Shown: one piece after another, positions 31,464-40,059 of the stretch
Numbering within the stretch: position 1 is the first letter of the stretch
Layout: each line of letters opens with the position of its first letter
Assembly (NCBI RefSeq): GCF_020012125.1
Contig: NZ_JAIFAG010000001.1
Coordinates: 186,001 to 250,000, forward strand
Direction of reading: 5' to 3'
Length of the DNA: 64,000 nt
DNA from: Hymenobacter psoromatis
Lineage (GTDB): Bacteria > Bacteroidota > Bacteroidia > Cytophagales > Hymenobacteraceae
Position numbers and translations under genes: made by a program
Notes under the pieces: model-generated
The model's database searches: none
What the model was told of the DNA's origin: nothing
Seen by the model: the letters and a program-made list of their open reading frames with translations, nothing else

Positions 31464-33152
31464 ATGGCTACGCCGCTGCTGCCCGCCGGGGCTATTAATC
31501 CGGCCCGGCAACCCGCCCGCGCCGGCTGGGGGGCGCGGCGGTGGGGGCTGGCGCTGCTACCCCTGCTTACGCTCGGAATTGGCATTATTCTGGGTACCAA
31601 CCCCTTCCGGCCCCGTACCGAAAACCCCGACGCTACGGCCCGCGGCTACCTGCGCTATAAAGAAATCCTCACCTACGTGGACCGCGACTACGTGGACTCG
31701 GTGGATGCTGATGGGCTGACCAACTATGCCGTGGCCCAGCTACTGGGCAAGCTCGACCCGCACTCCGTCTACATCCGGGCCCAGGACCGGGAGCAGATTG
31801 ATGCGTTTCTGCAAAGCAGCTTTGATGGGGTAGGGCTGGAGTTCAATCTTTTTCGGGATACCGCGACCGTGGTGACCGCGCTGCCCGGCGGCCCGGCCGC
31901 CGGGGCGGGCCTGCTACCCGGCGACCAGCTGCTGCGGGTGGGCCCTACCCCCGTGGCCGGGGCGCACCTCAGCTACGGGCGGCTGGGGCAGCTGCTGCAC
32001 GGGCCGCGTGGCAGCAGCGTGAGCTTGGTGGTGGCTCGGCCGGGCCAGGTGCAGCCGTTGCGGTTTCAATTTAGCCGGGGCCGCCTGCCCAATCTATCCG
32101 TTGAGCCTGGCGTGCTGCTGGAGGATAATCAGACGGGTTATATTCGGGTTAATCGGTTTGCTAGCAGTACGTATGATGAATTTAAGGCCCAGCTGGCCGA
32201 CCTGCGGCACCAAAGCGTGAAGCGGCTCATCCTGGACCTGCGCGGCAACCCCGGCGGCTACCTCGACCGCGCCACCCGCCTGGCCGATGAGTTTATCGCC
32301 GGGTCGCGCAAAATCGTGTATACCGTGGGCAAAGACGAGCAATACGACTCCGAAACCTACGCCCACGAGGCCGGCGACTGGGAGCAGCCCCCGCTGGTGG
32401 TGCTCGTGGACGAAAATAGCGCCTCGGCCGCCGAAGTGCTGGCCGGCGCGCTGCAAGACCACGACCGCGCCCTGCTGGTGGGCCGCCGCACCTTCGGCAA
32501 GGGCCTGGTGCAGCAGCCCATTGCCTTGCAGGAGGGCGGCGAGCTGCGCCTCACGGTGGCCCGCTACTACACGCCGGTAGGCCGCTGCATTCAGAAGCCC
32601 TACGGCCCCGACAAGGAAACCTACGACCAGGAGCTGGCCGGCCGCCAGCAGCGGGGCGAGCTGGCCGCGGCCGACACCGTGCAGTTTGCCGTAGGCCCGC
32701 GCTTTCGCACCGACCACGGCCGGGTGGTGTATGGCGGCGGCGGTATCATGCCCGACGTATTTGTACCCCGCGATACCCTCGCTCAATCGGCCTATTATGG
32801 CCGCCTCCAGCGCCTGGGCGCACTCCAAGCCTACGCGCTGGCTTTCTACCGGCAACATAAGGTGGAGCTGGGCGGCCTGCGCTTTGCGCAGTACCAGGCC
32901 GTGTTTCTGGTCACCGATACCGAGCTGGATGGCTTGCTGCGCCTGGCCGCCCAGGCCGGCCTGCGCCCCGACCGGGCCGCGCTGCGCCGCTGCGCACCTG
33001 CCCTGCGCGGGGCTCTCAAGGCCGATATCGCCCGCCTGGCCTACGGCCCCGAAGCCGCCCGCGCCGTGCTGCGCGACGATGACGCCGAGCTGCGCGAGGC
33101 CCTGCGCGTGGCCCAGGACAGTACCGCCCAACTGACGCTGCGGGGTAAATAA
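31464..33152 (+). CDS. S41-family C-terminal processing protease
   Basis: A 562-residue protease of the CtpA/Prc type with an N-terminal membrane anchor (about residues 27-45). A PDZ domain spans about 120-210 (GVGLEFNLFRDTATV, AAGAGLLPGDQLLRVG). The catalytic domain carries YIRVNRFASSTYDEF, LILDLRGNPGGYLD, the serine motif VDENSASAAEVLAGAL and the general-base lysine in RRTFGKGLVQQP. The C-terminal ~150 residues are extra and mostly helical, as in Bacteroidota homologues. It would act in the periplasm, trimming or degrading envelope proteins. No operon partner is evident. Confidence 0.93.
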   Translation: MATPLLPAGAINPARQPARAGWGARRWGLALLPLLTLGIGIILGTNPFRPRTENPDATARGYLRYKEILTYVDRDYVDSVDADGLTNYAVAQLLGKLDPHSVYIRAQDREQIDAFLQSSFDGVGLEFNLFRDTATVVTALPGGPAAGAGLLPGDQLLRVGPTPVAGAHLSYGRLGQLLHGPRGSSVSLVVARPGQVQPLRFQFSRGRLPNLSVEPGVLLEDNQTGYIRVNRFASSTYDEFKAQLADLRHQSVKRLILDLRGNPGGYLDRATRLADEFIAGSRKIVYTVGKDEQYDSETYAHEAGDWEQPPLVVLVDENSASAAEVLAGALQDHDRALLVGRRTFGKGLVQQPIALQEGGELRLTVARYYTPVGRCIQKPYGPDKETYDQELAGRQQRGELAAADTVQFAVGPRFRTDHGRVVYGGGGIMPDVFVPRDTLAQSAYYGRLQRLGALQAYALAFYRQHKVELGGLRFAQYQAVFLVTDTELDGLLRLAAQAGLRPDRAALRRCAPALRGALKADIARLAYGPEAARAVLRDDDAELREALRVAQDSTAQLTLRGK

Positions 33153-33276
33153 AAAGTAAAACCTCGTTGATTAATGAAAGGCGACGGATTCCGCGAGCCT
33201 CCGTGTAGCCCTCTGCGAGAAAGCTGGTTCTGCCGTCCGCCTACCCCCATTGGCCGCGCCAACCGCGGGTAGGCCG

Positions 33277-33284
33277 TAATTTTG
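33277..33284 (+). promoter_or_regulatory. candidate -7 element (TAATTTTG) of plsC
   Basis: TAATTTTG matches TAnnTTTG and ends 5 bp before the plsC start codon. If used, the transcript would be leaderless or nearly so. TTGG at 33250 is a weak -33 candidate with a long spacer (23 bp). Confidence 0.35.
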
Positions 33285-33289
33285 CCGGC

Positions 33290-34063
33290 ATGCCGAAGCT
33301 ACTACGCTACCTGGGTCACCGCCTCTATACCACCTGGGCTACGTTCTGGTTTGTTTCGTACTTTTTCGTTACCTACCCGCTGATGCTGGTGCTGGTGCGC
33401 CGGCCCGCGTGGCAGCGGTATTTGCACGGCCTCAACCGCAACTGGGCCAAGTTTTCCTTTATATTATGGGGTGTATCGCTCGAAATTATTCGGGAAAATA
33501 CCCAGCCAATCCCGCAGCCCTGCATTTACGTGGCCAACCACGGCTCCTACATCGATATTATGGTGCTGTTTCACACCGTTCCGGGCTTTCTCAATATGAT
33601 GGGTAAGGAATCGCTGGCAAAGTTTCCATTGTGGGGGCCGTTGTTTGGCAAAACATACATTCCCGTCAATCGCCGGAGCGTGGTGAGCCGGGGCCGGGCC
33701 ATTGCCCTGGCCCGGCAGGGGCTGAAAGAGGGCCGCCCGCTGGCGATGTTCCCGGAGGGTACCATCGGCCCCAAGCCCGGCGAGGAGCTGCTACCCTTCC
33801 AAGACGGCGCGTTTCAGCTGGCCATCAGCCTGGGCGTGCCAGTGGTGCCGGTGAGTATGCCCCTGAACCACCGGTTTATGCCTTCCGTAGCGGGCCTGCG
33901 CGTGCGCCACGCCAAGCTGCGCGTCGTCTTCCACGAAGCCATCGAAACCAAGGGCCTCACCGAGGCCGACGTGCCCGCCCTCAAAGCCCAGGTAATGGCC
34001 CAGATTGCCGACGACTTCGTGCCCGAAGGCCGCGGCATCCCGGAGCCCAGCACCTGGCGGTGA
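33290..34063 (+). CDS. plsC: 1-acyl-sn-glycerol-3-phosphate acyltransferase
   Basis: A 257-residue inner-membrane acyltransferase making phosphatidic acid. Motif I is NHGSYID (HX4D), motif II GKTYIPVNRR, motif III FPEGTIG and motif IV VPVVPVSM. A hydrophobic N-terminal segment (about 15-40) anchors it. The length is typical. The start at 33290 is supported by the fit of the N-terminus to relatives. It stands 138 bp downstream of the protease and 102 bp upstream of gatC, probably with its own promoter. Confidence 0.92.
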   Translation: MPKLLRYLGHRLYTTWATFWFVSYFFVTYPLMLVLVRRPAWQRYLHGLNRNWAKFSFILWGVSLEIIRENTQPIPQPCIYVANHGSYIDIMVLFHTVPGFLNMMGKESLAKFPLWGPLFGKTYIPVNRRSVVSRGRAIALARQGLKEGRPLAMFPEGTIGPKPGEELLPFQDGAFQLAISLGVPVVPVSMPLNHRFMPSVAGLRVRHAKLRVVFHEAIETKGLTEADVPALKAQVMAQIADDFVPEGRGIPEPSTWR

Positions 34064-34165
34064 ATTAGCGATTTAGTGCGTTGTCACTGAAAACGCTTCC
34101 CACTCAACTCATCACTCCTTCCTCCTGCATTAACTCAATCAATCGCTAACTCACCGTTTCACTTT

Positions 34166-34447
34166 ATGAATACCGAAACCCTGCGCGGCCTGGCCCACCT
34201 GGCCCGCCTCGAATTTGACCCCGCCCACGAGGCGCAGATGCTCACCGACCTCAATAAAATTCTGGCCTGGGTAGACCAGCTTGCGCAAGTTGATACCGAG
34301 GGGGTAGCGCCGCTGGTGCACCTCTCGCACGAAATCAACGTGCTGCGCGACGACGAGGCCCGCAACACTGTGAGCCACCAGGAGGGCCTGCTGAATGCGC
34401 CACGCAAGGACTCAGACTACTTCCGCGTGCCGAAAGTGCTGGACTAA
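34166..34447 (+). CDS. gatC: Asp-tRNA(Asn)/Glu-tRNA(Gln) amidotransferase subunit C
   Basis: A 93-residue GatC, which stabilises the GatA subunit in the complex that amidates mischarged tRNAs. Family features are LAHLARLEFDP at the start, the LNKILAWVDQLAQVDTEGV helix and the C-terminal SDYFRVPKVLD. gatA and gatB are not in this window, so the complex genes are dispersed, as is usual in Bacteroidota. It is followed at once by a palindromic repeat. Confidence 0.94.
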   Translation: MNTETLRGLAHLARLEFDPAHEAQMLTDLNKILAWVDQLAQVDTEGVAPLVHLSHEINVLRDDEARNTVSHQEGLLNAPRKDSDYFRVPKVLD

Positions 34448-34452
34448 AGGCA

Positions 34453-34552
34453 TGTAGAGACGCGACCCTTCGCGTCTCTTTACATCGAACGGCCACCCTT
34501 ATTTGAACGGTTACCCTTACGCCGAGAGATGCTAAGGGGTGCGTCTCTACAT
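34453..34552. repeat. palindromic repeat, family 4 (TGTAGAGACGC type)
   Basis: The outer arms TGTAGAGACGCGACCCTT (34453-34470) and AAGGGGTGCGTCTCTACA (34535-34552) are inverted repeats. A second hairpin, AGAGACGCG-ACCCTT-CGCGTCTCT, is nested at the left end. It follows gatC and runs into the annotated start of the next gene, so it may be a gatC terminator that also shapes the leader of the next mRNA. Confidence 0.75.
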
Positions 34553-37324
34553 TTCAACTCATTCCTTTTGCCTGACCTGCCTTTTCTGCGCCGCCTGCCG
34601 GGGCTGCCCGCGCTGCTGGCTTTGCTGGCTGTGGCCGGCGCGGTGTATGCTTATTTTGCGGGGGCCGATGCCACGCTGCCGCTGCGGCTGGTGCCGAACC
34701 TGGCCCCGGTGCCCCTGGTGCTGGACTCGGTGGCCGTGGGCGCAGCGCGGCTGCCGCTGCCCGTGAGCGGCTATCTCACCACCCTCACCCACGACGTGGG
34801 CGGGCCCTACCCCCAGCCACTGGCGGCGGGCTTGTGGCTGGGCACGCTGGCCGTGGCCCTGGCCGGCTGGCTGGCGGTGGTGAGTATGCTGCGGCGGCCG
34901 GCTTTCCTGGCCGGCACGGTGCCGGTAGTGTTCCTGCTGCTGGCGCTCAACGCCGACGGCCTGGGTATTTTCAACCCTACCCGGCAATATTTTTTAGCTC
35001 TGAGCCTGAGCATATTGGGGGCGGCGGCGCTGGGGTTGCAGCTCTTCGGCGACCGGGTGCGGGCGGTGTGGCGGGTCGTTATCTTTGAGGGCCTGATGGC
35101 GGGTCTGGTGGCTTTAGTACTATCCCGCACCCAGCTGCCGCTGGCCGAAACGGCCCTGCACCTGGCTGCCTACGCCACGCCTGCCGGGGCCGCGCTGGTG
35201 GCCGCGCTGGTACTGTGGGTAGGGGTAGAGAATGTGCGCGCCTTGCTCTGGTTCAACACCCAGGCCGAGCGACCCGCGAGCCGGTTCGGGCGGCTGCCTT
35301 TCGTGCTGGCCAGCCTGCTCTACCTGGGCGCGCTGGGGCTTTATTGGTGGAACAACGACGAGCTGCTGCTGGCTGGCGGCTGGCACCTCGACCCGCTGCT
35401 GCTGCTGCTGCCGGCCGTGCTCACGGGCGGCCTGGGCCTGCGCTACCGCGCTCCCAGCTACGGCGGCTGGCTGCCCTACCCGGCCGCCCGGCCCCTGTAC
35501 TGGCTGCTAACGGCCGCCGCCGCCGCCGCCCTCGGCTACGCCCTGGCCACGGACAACGCGCCTTTGCTGGCGGCCATGCGTTCGTTCAGCGGGCGGGCGC
35601 TGCTGCTGCTGGGGGCGGCGTTTCTGCTTTACGTGCTCGTCAATTTTGGGGGGCTGATAAAGCAGCGGCTGCGGGTGTACCGGGTGGTGTTCGAGCCGCG
35701 CCGGCTGCCGTTTTTTACCGTCTATATTCTGGGGGTAGGGGCTTTGCTGTTGATGGAGCTGCGCAATGGCTGGCCGCTGCCCGACCTGGTGCGGGCGGGG
35801 CAGTACAACCAGCTCGGCGACCTCGCGCGCCGGCAGAGCGAGGCCCGGCCCGACGACCTGCCCCTGGCCCTGCTCGCCGAGCGCTACTACGCCGAAAGTG
35901 GCGACGTGCTCGACCGCTTCAACCAGCCGGCGCAACTGGGCCGGGCGGCGCTCTACCGCTTTCGCGACCAGCGCCAGAACGAAATCAATGCCCTGCGCCG
36001 TGCCCTGCTGCGCCAGCCCAGCGCCAAAGTCAGCCTGCACCTCAACGCCCTGCTCACCGGCCCATCCGACTTCCTCGATGCCCTCGATGTGCTGCGGCAG
36101 GCCCGCCGCGCCGCGCCGCGCGATTTTGCCCTCACCTCCGACCTGGCCCAGCTTTTCACCCGCTCGTCGCTCACCGATTCGGTGGCCGTGTACCTCGATA
36201 AAGCCGAGCAGCTGCGCCCCGGCAGCGCCGTGGGCCGCGCCAACCAGCTGGCTTTTTTAGTAAGCCAAAACCTGTTGCCCGCCGCTCAAAAGCTGGCCGC
36301 CCTACCCCCCCCTTCAACCACTGAGCCCGCCCTGCTGGCTAACTTAGCGCTGACGCGGCTGCTGGCTGGCCGGTCGGCTTCTGGCCCTACCCCCCCCGCC
36401 GCTGCCAACCTTAACCCTGACCTCGACGAGGCCACGTTTGCCCAGCTCTACCACGCGGCGCTGCTGGCCGTTCGCGCCGGGGTAGGGGCCAGCCAGCAGC
36501 TGCTACCCCGCCTAGTCGCCGCCGCCGAGCGCCCGGCCAACGCGCCTTATTACGAGCAGCTGGTGTTTCTGCAAGCTCTGCTGAAGCACGCGGCTGGCCA
36601 GGAGCTGGCCGCCCGCCAAACGCTGGCCCCGCTCACGGCCGGCTCGTCGGCCACGGCGGGGTATTTTCAGTATGTGCTGGGGCTGTGGCAATTGCAGCAG
36701 CGGCAGTACGCCACGGCGGCCGCCCAGCTGGCGCATTCTGGCCGTAGCGGCTTCCCGGAGGCCCGGCCGGCCCAGGCGTGGGCGCTCGCGCTGGCCGGGC
36801 AGCCCGATTCGGCCGCGGCCGTGGCGCGGCGGCTGGCGCTGGATTCCGCGCAGCGGCCCGTAGCCCGCAAGCTGCTGGCGGCGCTGGCGGCGGATAGCCG
36901 GCCGGCAAATTCTCCGGGTTCTGTAATCGGGGATGACCAACTGGCCGCGGCCCGTGCCGCGGCACCCGACCCTGCCCGCGCTACCCGTCTTTACCAGCAA
37001 GTGCTAGCCGAAGCGCCCTTCAACGAGCCTGCTGTGCTGGCCGCCGCCCGCTTTTTTGCCAGTCAAAAAGACTATACCAACGCCTACGATGCCCTGAACC
37101 GGGGCCTGACCGAAAACCCGGCTTCCGAACCGCTGCTGCGGGCCTACGCGCTGGCCGCCGCCGACGCGGGCTTGCTGGAGATGGGACAGTCGGCGCTGGC
37201 GGAGCTGCGCTCGCGCCTTAGCCCGGCCGAATACGCTAACTTGCTGACGCAATTCGCGGCGCACCGGGCGGCCCACGCGGCGGCCAATGCCGCCTTCGAC
37301 CAGCCTGCGGTGCCCGCGCGCTGA
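34529..37324 (+). CDS. large membrane protein with C-terminal TPR-like repeats
   Basis: A 931-residue protein I cannot name. About ten hydrophobic helices fill residues 20-420 (for example [20 protein letters not shown] and [20 protein letters not shown]). The remaining ~500 residues are alanine-rich helical pairs of the tetratricopeptide type, probably in the periplasm. The ATG at 34529 lies inside the palindromic repeat; a TTG at 34568 would give a start outside it. The ABC ATPase gene follows after 19 bp, so the two are probably co-transcribed. A role in envelope assembly or signalling is possible but only inferred. It has no transporter or enzyme signature. Confidence 0.78.
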   Translation: MLRGASLHFNSFLLPDLPFLRRLPGLPALLALLAVAGAVYAYFAGADATLPLRLVPNLAPVPLVLDSVAVGAARLPLPVSGYLTTLTHDVGGPYPQPLAAGLWLGTLAVALAGWLAVVSMLRRPAFLAGTVPVVFLLLALNADGLGIFNPTRQYFLALSLSILGAAALGLQLFGDRVRAVWRVVIFEGLMAGLVALVLSRTQLPLAETALHLAAYATPAGAALVAALVLWVGVENVRALLWFNTQAERPASRFGRLPFVLASLLYLGALGLYWWNNDELLLAGGWHLDPLLLLLPAVLTGGLGLRYRAPSYGGWLPYPAARPLYWLLTAAAAAALGYALATDNAPLLAAMRSFSGRALLLLGAAFLLYVLVNFGGLIKQRLRVYRVVFEPRRLPFFTVYILGVGALLLMELRNGWPLPDLVRAGQYNQLGDLARRQSEARPDDLPLALLAERYYAESGDVLDRFNQPAQLGRAALYRFRDQRQNEINALRRALLRQPSAKVSLHLNALLTGPSDFLDALDVLRQARRAAPRDFALTSDLAQLFTRSSLTDSVAVYLDKAEQLRPGSAVGRANQLAFLVSQNLLPAAQKLAALPPPSTTEPALLANLALTRLLAGRSASGPTPPAAANLNPDLDEATFAQLYHAALLAVRAGVGASQQLLPRLVAAAERPANAPYYEQLVFLQALLKHAAGQELAARQTLAPLTAGSSATAGYFQYVLGLWQLQQRQYATAAAQLAHSGRSGFPEARPAQAWALALAGQPDSAAAVARRLALDSAQRPVARKLLAALAADSRPANSPGSVIGDDQLAAARAAAPDPARATRLYQQVLAEAPFNEPAVLAAARFFASQKDYTNAYDALNRGLTENPASEPLLRAYALAAADAGLLEMGQSALAELRSRLSPAEYANLLTQFAAHRAAHAAANAAFDQPAVPAR

Positions 37325-37343
37325 TTTTTTTAGCCCTACCCCC

Positions 37344-38084
37344 ATGCTTGCCGCCAGCCCCACGCCTTTCGTTATCCAAACCCACGACATCGCCAAGGAA
37401 TACGTGATGGGCACCGAGCACATCCACGCCCTGCGCTCGGTGAGCATTGATATTAAGCGCGGGGAATACGTGGCGTTTATGGGGCCATCGGGCTCGGGCA
37501 AGAGCACGCTGATGAACATTGTGGGCTGCCTCGACACGCCCACCAAGGGCGAGTACATCCTCAACGGCCAGGACGTGAGCCGCATGAGCGACAATGAGCT
37601 GGCCGAGGTGCGCAACAAGGAAATCGGCTTCGTTTTCCAGACTTTTAACCTGCTGCCGCGCTCCACTTCGCTCGAAAACGTGGCCCTACCCCTCATCTAC
37701 GCCGGCCTGAACAAGCGCGACCGCACCGAGCGCGCCCTCGAAGCCCTGCGCTCGGTGGGCCTGGCCGACCGCGCCGGCCACCGTCCCAACGAGCTGAGCG
37801 GCGGCCAGCGCCAGCGCGTGGCCATCGCCCGCGCCCTCGTCAACGTCCCCAGCGTGCTGCTGGCCGACGAGCCCACCGGCGCGCTCGACTCCAAAACCAG
37901 CTACGAGATTATGGGTTTGTTCGAGGCGCTTTACGCCAAAGGCAACACCATTATTATGGTGACGCACGAGGAGGACATCGCTCGCTATGCCCACCGCATC
38001 GTGCGCCTGCGCGACGGCTTGGTTGAAACTGACGAGGTAAACCACGAAATCGCCCGGCCGGCGGTGGCCTCCTTTAACAACTAA
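37344..38084 (+). CDS. ABC transporter ATP-binding protein (MacB/LolD type)
   Basis: A 246-residue ATPase subunit of the MacB/LolD/FtsE-like family. It has Walker [11 protein letters not shown]-loop VFQTFNLLP, signature [15 protein letters not shown], Walker [12 protein letters not shown] and H-loop VTHEED. The ATG at 37344 is preferred over 37287, which would overlap the preceding gene. These ATPases normally pair with an FtsX-like permease, but none is encoded in this window. The preceding membrane protein is not of that type, so the partner lies elsewhere or the pairing is unusual. Confidence 0.93.
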   Translation: MLAASPTPFVIQTHDIAKEYVMGTEHIHALRSVSIDIKRGEYVAFMGPSGSGKSTLMNIVGCLDTPTKGEYILNGQDVSRMSDNELAEVRNKEIGFVFQTFNLLPRSTSLENVALPLIYAGLNKRDRTERALEALRSVGLADRAGHRPNELSGGQRQRVAIARALVNVPSVLLADEPTGALDSKTSYEIMGLFEALYAKGNTIIMVTHEEDIARYAHRIVRLRDGLVETDEVNHEIARPAVASFNN

Positions 38085-38200
38085 CAGGTATCATTTAGCA
38101 CGCGGGCTGGTTATGAATTAGCAGCCTGTGCGTGATACTGAAAGAGGAGCGGCCATTCGCAGCGCACGTTGTTCTGCTAAATGTTAATTGATACTTGTTA
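38082..38200. repeat. MITE-like non-coding element with inverted ends
   Basis: TAACAGGTATCATTTAGCA (38082-38100) and the right end TGCTAAATG...GATACTTGTTA (38175-38200) are inverted with a small insertion in the right arm. The 74 bp between them has no ORF. The ends touch the stop of the ATPase gene and the start of the adenosyltransferase gene. It does not resemble a cobalamin riboswitch. Confidence 0.6.
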
Positions 38201-38201
38201 A

Positions 38202-38759
38202 ATGAAAATCTACACTAAAACCGGCGATAAGGGCCTGACTTCGCTCATTGGCGGCACGCGGGTACCCAAGTCGAGCCTGCGCATTGATTGCTACGGCACA
38301 GTGGATGAGCTAAACTCCTATATCGGCTTGCTGCGCGACCAGGACGTGAACGCGGCCCGCCGCGACTTGCTCAAGGAAATTCAAGACCGGCTCTTCACCA
38401 TCGGTTCGCACCTGGCCACCGACCCGGCCAAAGACCCGCGCCAGCGCTTGCCCGACCTGCACGATGCCGACGTAACCCTGCTCGAAATCGAGATGGACCG
38501 GCTGGATAAGGACCTGGAGCCGCTACGCGAGTTTGTGCTGCCCGGCGGGCACCCGTCGGTGTCGTTTGCGCACGTGGCGCGCTGCGTGTGCCGCCGCGCC
38601 GAGCGCCTGGTCATTCACCTGCGCGAAGAGTCGCCGGTGGAGGATTTAGTAATAATGTACCTCAATCGGTTATCTGACTTTCTCTTCGTGCTCAGCCGAG
38701 CGATGGCGCACGAATTGGGGGTAGCGGAAGTTACCTGGAAGCCACGGCTTGCGGGTTAA
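38202..38759 (+). CDS. cob(I)alamin adenosyltransferase, PduO type
   Basis: A 185-residue PduO-type adenosyltransferase that makes adenosylcobalamin from ATP and reduced cobalamin. Family motifs are the ATP-binding N-terminus YTKTGDKGLTSLIGG, the GTVDELNSYIG helix, the VLPGGHPSVSFAHVARCVCRRAER block and the LNRLSDFLFVLSR segment. The length is typical. No other cobalamin gene is adjacent. In Bacteroidota the enzyme often serves methylmalonyl-CoA mutase. Confidence 0.93.
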   Translation: MKIYTKTGDKGLTSLIGGTRVPKSSLRIDCYGTVDELNSYIGLLRDQDVNAARRDLLKEIQDRLFTIGSHLATDPAKDPRQRLPDLHDADVTLLEIEMDRLDKDLEPLREFVLPGGHPSVSFAHVARCVCRRAERLVIHLREESPVEDLVIMYLNRLSDFLFVLSRAMAHELGVAEVTWKPRLAG

Positions 38760-38765
38760 AAATCG

Positions 38766-38864
38766 CTTGTCCTCACGAGCCTGCGAAGCAAACTTCCCTT
38801 CACGCCTCGCGGACGTCAGCAGCCGATTAGGAAGGGTTGCTTCGCAGGCTCGCAGTGACAAACG
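38766..38864. repeat. palindromic repeat, family 2 variant
   Basis: The left arm 38766-38800 (CTTGTCCTCACGAGCCTGCG...) pairs with 38829-38864 (...CGCAGGCTCGCAGTGACAAACG) with few mismatches. It separates the adenosyltransferase from ilvE. Confidence 0.82.
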
Positions 38865-38894
38865 AGTAACAATTAACAACTAATAATCAACCCC

Positions 38895-39962
38895 ATGCTC
38901 GATACTTTCACCATTGATATTCAGCCCGCTGCCACTTCCCGCCTCGCGGAAATGGACCTGACCAAGCTCGAATTTGGCAAGCTCTTCGCCGACCACATGC
39001 TGACCGTGGAGTTTACGGGCGGCGAGTGGCAGGCCCCGCGCATCGTGCCCTACGGCCCACTGGCCGTGAGCCCCGCCAACTCGGCCCTGCACTACGGCCA
39101 GGCCATTTTTGAGGGTATGAAGGCGTATCGGCAGGCCGATGGGGGGGTAGCCCTCTTCCGGCCCCTGGATAACTGGCACCGCCTCAATACCTCGGCCGAG
39201 CGCATGGCCATGCCGCCAGTGCCCGAGGAGGTCTTCATGCAGGGCCTGTGCGAGTTGGTGAAGCTGGATACGGCCTGGGTACCGGGCGCGCCGGGCAGTT
39301 CGCTCTACATCCGGCCGTTCATGTTCGCTACTGATGGCTTTTTGGGCGTGCGGCCCTCCAACACCTACCATTTCGGTATCATTACCTGCCCGGTTGCGTC
39401 GTTTTTCAAGAAGCCGCTGCGGGTGCGTTTTGAGCAGCAGTACGTGCGCGCTGCCCCCGGTGGGGCCGGCTATGCCAAGAATGCCGGCAACTACGGTGCC
39501 GCCATGCTGCCTACCCGCCTGGCGCAGCAGCAGGGCTACGACCAGCTGCTCTGGACCGATGCCACCGAGCATCAATACATTGAGGAATCGGGCACGATGA
39601 ACGTGGCTTTTATCTTGAATAACAAGCTGGTAACGCCGGCCGTGTCCAGCTCCATTCTGGATGGCATCACGCGCCGCTCGGTGTTGCAGCTGGCCCGCGA
39701 CTGGGGCCTGACCGTGGAGGAGCGTCAGGTGTCCAGCCGCGAGGTGATGGATGCCCTGGCCGCTGGCCGGCTTCAGGAAGCGTTTGGCGTTGGCACGGCC
39801 GTGACCATTGCGCCCATCGCCACCATCGGCTACGAAGGCCAGGACCACGACCTGCCCGCCCTGACCGAAACCAGCTTTTCGCGCCGGGTAGGGGTAACCC
39901 TGGAAGACCTCCGCACCGGCCACGCCCCCGACCCGCACGGCTGGATGGTGGCGGTGAAGTGA
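38895..39962 (+). CDS. ilvE: branched-chain amino-acid aminotransferase
   Basis: A 355-residue PLP enzyme (fold type IV) catalysing the last step of Leu, Ile and Val synthesis and the first step of their breakdown. The PLP lysine is in YAKNAGNYGAAM, and WTDATEHQYIEESGTMNV and LDGITRRSVL are family motifs. Length and the FEGMKAYR block match the longer eukaryotic/Bacteroidota BCAT group rather than E. coli IlvE. It is monocistronic, bounded by palindromes on both sides. Confidence 0.95.
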   Translation: MLDTFTIDIQPAATSRLAEMDLTKLEFGKLFADHMLTVEFTGGEWQAPRIVPYGPLAVSPANSALHYGQAIFEGMKAYRQADGGVALFRPLDNWHRLNTSAERMAMPPVPEEVFMQGLCELVKLDTAWVPGAPGSSLYIRPFMFATDGFLGVRPSNTYHFGIITCPVASFFKKPLRVRFEQQYVRAAPGGAGYAKNAGNYGAAMLPTRLAQQQGYDQLLWTDATEHQYIEESGTMNVAFILNNKLVTPAVSSSILDGITRRSVLQLARDWGLTVEERQVSSREVMDALAAGRLQEAFGVGTAVTIAPIATIGYEGQDHDLPALTETSFSRRVGVTLEDLRTGHAPDPHGWMVAVK

Positions 39963-39991
39963 GGGGGGTAGGGCCCGGTGGTAAGCTGCCA

Positions 39992-40031
39992 AAAGAACGT
40001 CATGCTTCCTTACGTCAGCATGACGTTCTTT
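39992..40031. repeat. short family 1 palindrome, possible ilvE terminator
   Basis: AAAGAACGTCATGCT (39992-40006) and AGCATGACGTTCTTT (40017-40031) are perfect 15 bp inverted arms around 10 bp. These are the outer tips of the family 1 repeat with the centre removed. The T run on the right would suit termination after ilvE. Confidence 0.78.
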
Positions 40032-40059
40032 GTACCATAATCATCCATCCATTCACCAC

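Noticed and set aside
32094-33131. 345-residue minus-strand ORF within the S41 protease gene
   Set aside because: It is antisense to conserved catalytic motifs and reads as low-complexity Ala/Gly/Gln; a shadow of the real gene.
38085-38201. Cobalamin riboswitch upstream of the cobalamin adenosyltransferase gene
   Set aside because: The conserved B12-box-like words are absent and the region is explained by its inverted ends.
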